From: Xiphydria camelus
Lineage: Eukaryota > Arthropoda > Insecta > Hymenoptera > Xiphydriidae
Direction of reading: 5' to 3'
Assembly (NCBI GenBank): GCA_963678675.1
Contig: OY783200.1
Location: 22,148,190 to 22,212,189 of the forward strand
Length of the DNA: 64,000 bases
Every line of letters begins with the position of its first letter. The stretch's first letter is position 1. This document shows, one piece after another, positions 59,373 to 64,000 of this stretch. The notes under the pieces were generated by a model. The model was given only the letters and a program-made list of their open reading frames with translations. It had not been told where the DNA came from and made no database searches. The position numbers and the translations under genes are program-made.

Positions 59373-60070
59373 GAAGGAAGAAAAGCAATCATTCGACACC
59401 GATCCATCATGCGAATTGTACTCGTCAAATTCTACAATTGTCTTCGATGGAAATTACAACCGCTCTGCGCGAGAATCGCAAGAATAAAAGTTATAACGAG
59501 GAGCGAAGGAAGGTGGAGCGAGACGAAGTGAAAAGGTCATTCTTCATTCGCCCTATTCTACGTCCATTTTTTATCCCCAACCTTCCTTTCAACCGTCCGT
59601 CACCTAGTCTTTGTCGACTTGTTTTAGCGACCTTTCGGAATCGCTCGCGATGCGAGCAACGCCTGGTAAATTCGAAGAAGTCGATCGAACATTCGTTTAT
59701 CGAAAGTTTCTCGACGTCGATTTCGGGGGACTTTCGGCGAACGCGACGTTGAAGAAGATATCGAGATCGCCTCGAAAATTGCACGGAAGGGCTGAACCTC
59801 CGGCGCAAAGAGAGACCCTCGCTCCTCGCCCACCCCACTCTGTGTACAACCCTTTTCTTTCCTGCCCGTCTCGCTTTTTAACTGTCAATCATTCCGCCTT
59901 TGTGGGATTACTTTAACGACCGCCCAAAAGCGGCGCGGCGCGTGTACCGACTTATTGTTGGGCGAGACTGTCGCGTCGACGCTAAAAAAAAAGGGAGGAA
60001 TCAGTTCGATTAACAAAAAGCGAAGTCAACAGGCGACGAGTCGAATACATTACTCGTATTATATATAGTA

Positions 60071-60586
60071 CAGTCAATAAGTCATTTTAAATGAAAAACA
60101 ATTGGGGCTGAATTTTTAATGTGTTGTTTCTGGTGGTGAAAAAGATAAAATCTTAAGTTTCTTTATCCCCACCTGTCCCCATTTTCAAAAATCAATTTCC
60201 CTTAGATTTAAACCGAAATTTGCGGTTCCGAAATCTATGTTTTATGAAAATGGTTGTTGATTTAAATCAATTTTCGAAAGTCGAAATACGGAAAGACTGA
60301 TTTTTTGAAACACTTTGGCGTCCTCTATCTTTTCGGGGACTAGTAACTACAGAGAGTTCGGTCTCAGGCAAAAATTTTGCAAATTTCGAGCTCTAAAATT
60401 TTCGTCCTTACATATTTTTCTCCCTCTGACGAATAAAAAATGCGATAAATCGATTCGAATTATTTTTCCCACAAGTGGGACACTTGGGATCTTAACTTTT
60501 TGACCACCAGAGAAACAACATATTAAAAATTCAGCCCTACCCCAATTTTTGGTTATCTACCCCCTTCTTTTATGACAGATTGACTG
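60071..60586. repeat. TA-flanked Tc1/mariner-like MITE (516 bp)
   Basis: CAGTCAATAAGTCATTTTA at the left is mirrored by ATGACAGATTGACTG at the right, with TA at 60069-60070 and 60587-60588 as target duplication. Mirroring continues inside: CTGAATTTTTAATGTGTTGT against ACAACATATTAAAAATTCAG. No transposase frame is left. Confidence 0.8.
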
Positions 60587-61575
60587 TACTAATCAGCAAA
60601 TACATCAGCGAAACGAAGCTGCCAAACGTAATAATCGCTCGTGGAAACAGCCGGGCAGCGGAAAACGAAATATTTAGTAATTTCCCGAGCGGAAGTTCCG
60701 CACCAGGAGTTCCTGCGGGAATTTTAAACGCGGACGCACGCCAATTTACCGAGGCCTTCCGCGAGTTCTCGCGGAGGAGGACGAAACGGATCCCGCGCGT
60801 CCCTCGCGCTCGATCTCGAACACCCGCTATTTCATAAATCCGCGAACCGAGAAAAGTACGTTACCCATTTCGAGTGAAAAGAAATTTTCTCGCGTCGAGC
60901 AGCTCGTGCCGCGAAACTTTGCATTCTGCCGCGTGCCCGCGGGCAACGAGGGTGTTCCAGTAGTGTCGTCCCGCCGAGTCGTATATTCTCGTCGTCGACG
61001 GGTATTCTGGTCAATTTCACGTAGAACGGATACCCGTAGTTGCTTCTCTTTTCACTGGTCCGAGGCAGCGTTGCGATCGAACCGCGGGCGGAGAAGACGA
61101 GCCTGGAAAGAGCCAGCGGAAAGAAGTGAGAAGGGGGATTCCCACTGAATACTGATTGGAAATGTTTACAGCATCTATATTGTATATCAAATATGTAACA
61201 CTGGCTCGTCCCACAGATAATCATTTGGAGCATGACGATAAATCATCATACAGTTGTAAATGCATATACCGTGGAGTACGAACTCAAGCATTGATTATTA
61301 GAAACATGGCAAGTGGCTGAACTAATTATTACCTCATTTTAAACTATAGTTTCGAATCCCAGTAAATACAAAGTTACAGTTATGTCATAGTTATATTATA
61401 ATTTCCTTCTGTTACATTGGTAATAGGTTTCACTTATATAACAAGTTACACAGTTGATCCGGAAATTGTAACACAACCACTGCGTAACAGTTACTTTACT
61501 GGGATTTAATTACGAGCTCATATATTTCATTGTAAACGTGAAATATATTTTATGATATGCACATAAGAAACCATC

Positions 61576-64000
61576 CTGCAATGATGGCTGATTTATGCTT
61601 CAATAAAATAGGATACTTTTTGTTGATATTTAACACTTCCCAAACCTAATAGGTTACAAGAAAAAGAGCGTAACTACGTTATTACAATATCATCATCACC
61701 ATTATGTAATGTCTAAAACAAATCTCTACCCCTCACTTATGTAACGTCGATATATCAGTGTTACGTAACATCTGTTACATCCGATTATATCAGAGCAATG
61801 TAATATCGACCTCACCGTGTTCAGCGGGAATGCATCTCGCGTGCAATTTCTCTCTTGCCAGTCGAATACGATAAAATCATATATTCGCCGGTAACAAGAG
61901 CTCCACCGTGTCACCTTCCCATCCCAACAGGATTCCAATATATTTCATACGTAAACCTCACGGAAAGAACTTCTATGCGCCTTTTTTTCCTTGCCCGTGC
62001 GAGGGCCGCTCCGAGTGCAGGTGGAGCCCGTGTGTTTCGCGCACGCGAGATTCCCATTGAATCGCGGCGAAGACGGGGGACGAGCGATACATCGCGCGTT
62101 CGGCTTCGCTTCGCGCTAGGCGAACGTGATAAATCCATATATTCGCAGCGCGGTTTCGTATGACGGCGGTTATCGTGAGTTATAATAGCGTTGGATTTCC
62201 TCGCGAGAGAGCGATCGCCGGATATTTTTTACGCGCGCGAGGGACAATTTGTATTTCCACCGGCCCCTGTTATATCTCGCGGCTCCCCCTCCCCCCGGCA
62301 TTATCATCCCTTCGCCGCGATAAGGCGATACGGACGGCGGAACATGACGATTTGCGCGCGACGGTGGGAATGTTTCCTGCCCGTGTCGTTTCTTTTTTTT
62401 TTTCACAACGTCTGGTTAACAGCGTACGCGGTGTTCGCCGCATTGACAATTTTTTTATGAATGTTCGGCTAGGATTTCGTGAAAGGAAAATAAATAAATG
62501 AACGAACAAAAGGGTGATATTGGACGAGCGATCGATCTGATATTTGGAGGTGGTCGATATTGAACTGAAACGCGCTGGGTTCATTTTTTCATTATCCGTA
62601 ATTGGCCTCGACTCTATATTTATCGCGGCATGGAATATATAAAGTTTGAATACTACCCAATCGTTGCAATGATCACGGTACCCACGCTATCAGTCATTCG
62701 TTTGATCGCATCGACATATAATACAGCGAGAAACCAAGTGTGCAATTTACGCGAAAAATCAAACTGCGAAATCAAAACGAATTCCCTGACTTGAGCAGAT
62801 CCGGGAAAAAATGGTCATATATGATCGTATATAATTGGATATAATCACAGATCCGAAATTTGCCTCTATCTGATCATATATGAAAATTCATGTATGATCA
62901 TGTATACAATCAGATATGATGAAGATATCAGAAGATTATGTCAAATCCTCCACAGAGAAAGATAATTAGGTTAAAGTGACAAAACGCATCTAGCTTGACG
63001 CGTTTAGTCATTCCAACTATAAAAAGTGGTCAGTTTAACCAAACAGTTTGGTCATTGTCACCAAGATTTTCGTTAAATTGATCAATTATTTTTCTCAGTG
63101 TATTTAGTCATATATAATTGTATACGATCACATACAGTTTATCATTTCTTTCATAAAATTATTCCATTAAAGACTTTAATTTATTAAGAAACGTTAAATA
63201 ATTTGTAATCAATAACAGATTAAATAATGTGTAATGTATTAGGAAAAATTAGGCGATTTTTAATCAGTAAAACATTATTAGATACACGATCATATATGAT
63301 TATACATAAATATTTTTTCCCGGAGAGTTTGACCAATTTCCGCGCAGGTACATTTTCAGGGGTAGTTCACTACACCGCGCCACGGCTCTTTTCCCGTAAC
63401 AAGGCTTTCCGTCCTCGCAATGTCGCGCGTATACGGCGTTAGCTATTTTTTTTTTTTTTTTTTTTCGTTTCAACGCACGCATGCGAAGCGCCGGTATAAT
63501 ACGCGGCGCGGACGCAGCCACGCACGCGTAGTGGGATAAGTACCGTACGCGATATGAAGAATAGCGGAGAGCGTTTCGTTTAACCGCACTGACAGCACTT
63601 TAGCGCGCGCGACGACGAGGGTTTAAGTGCGCCTGCAATTTTCAAGGCAAAACCCCCACTGTTACTGCCGGAATTTATGTATTGTGTCTGGGATGCGCGC
63701 GGGCGAGTGAGAGAGAATGCGATTTCCGGAAAATGAAGTTCCAATATCTACCGGGCGGTATGCACGTTCCGCGATGGCAACGCGCACTTCCGGGGCGAGA
63801 GCTGCACGGGGAGGGTTCGACGATATTTTTCAACCCGATATAAGAGAGGGTTCGCGTCCGCGCGGCCCCTCCGGCGGGGTAAGACGAGACCCTTACCGTC
63901 CGCCCCCCTCGACGAACTCGGTTCACCGTAGGTGGATTAAAAGGTACATATTTTTTGCGCAGCGCGAGTCTCTGGGGCGATATTTGAAAGTGAAATTCTC
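61576..64000. repeat. Upstream duplicated block, copy B (runs off the window)
   Basis: Counterpart of 51495-53944, differing by small indels (net about 25 bp) and scattered substitutions. Contains MITE 62801-63323 with nested 62951-63100, and the 21-T tract at 63446-63466. The duplication continues past the window end. Confidence 0.85.
62801..63323. repeat. CCGGGAAAAA MITE (copy B)
   Basis: Same element at the same duplicated position as 52726-53255, which shows it was present before the duplication. CCGGGAAAAAATGGTCATAT is mirrored by AAATATTTTTTCCCGG. Confidence 0.75.

Larger units (their letters stand above)
58145..61575. other. 3.4-kb segment present only in duplicate B
   Basis: The two duplicates match up to GTTAACGCGG (58160; 51450 in A) and again from CTGCAATGATGG (61576; 51495 in A). 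B has 3.4 kb in between while A has about 45 bp. The segment holds two MITEs and a 168-codon minus-strand open frame (58942-58436) beginning MNVAAIHHV that I do not recognise. The frame has no evident domain, signal or splice context. Confidence 0.7.

Noticed and set aside
1..64000. tRNA, rRNA or other structured RNA genes
   Set aside because: No convincing tRNA box A/B pairs, rRNA or snRNA-like segments were noticed on reading both strands. A covariance-model scan would be needed to exclude them.

Overview
The window looks like nuclear DNA of an insect, most likely a hymenopteran and possibly an ant. Genes have many short introns with GT/AG borders, exons are CpG- and GC3-rich, introns and spacers are AT-rich, and MITE-like inverted repeats are scattered throughout. 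The genes are recognisable arthropod orthologues. The species assignment is inference from gene content and texture only.

Layout. (1) 1-3087, minus strand: 5' four coding exons of a Wsck-type receptor (signal peptide, WSC domain, two FN3 domains, TM, kinase domain cut by the window edge). All catalytic motifs of the kinase are degenerate. (2) 3582-5007: a cluster of small inverted-repeat elements. (3) 5102-19860: a giant, almost gene-free palindrome of about 14.8 kb, made of nested satellite arrays in two mirror-image arms that meet in a GC-box minisatellite. (4) 20174-26054, plus strand: a complete 15-exon Gemin5 (1369 aa). (5) 28446-29408, minus strand: a two-exon RNF11 homologue (161 aa). 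(6) 32297-41835, plus strand: a complete 19-exon Crag/DENND4 (1602 aa). (7) 41836-46184: convergent spacer with three MITEs. (8) 46185-50534 and 54874-57442, minus strand: two tandemly duplicated C2H2 zinc-finger genes (1411 and 818 aa) with duplicated upstream DNA running to the window end.

Orientation: Wsck and Gemin5 are head to head, so the giant palindrome separates what would otherwise be a shared upstream region and ends only 314 bp before the Gemin5 start codon. RNF11 and Crag are also head to head. Gemin5/RNF11 and Crag/zinc-finger A are tail to tail. The four conserved genes are unrelated in pathway (receptor signalling, snRNP assembly, ubiquitin signalling, Rab activation).

The most unusual object is the palindrome. 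Its unique segments are near-identical between arms, but each tandem array has a different copy number in the two arms. Each arm carries a TATA/initiator-like module pointing to the centre. It resembles a very large foldback element, with no transposase visible. The second point of interest is the zinc-finger duplication, where copy A lacks 708 bp (236 codons) present in copy B, leaving one broken finger, and the E-box-containing upstream minisatellite differs in copy number between the copies.
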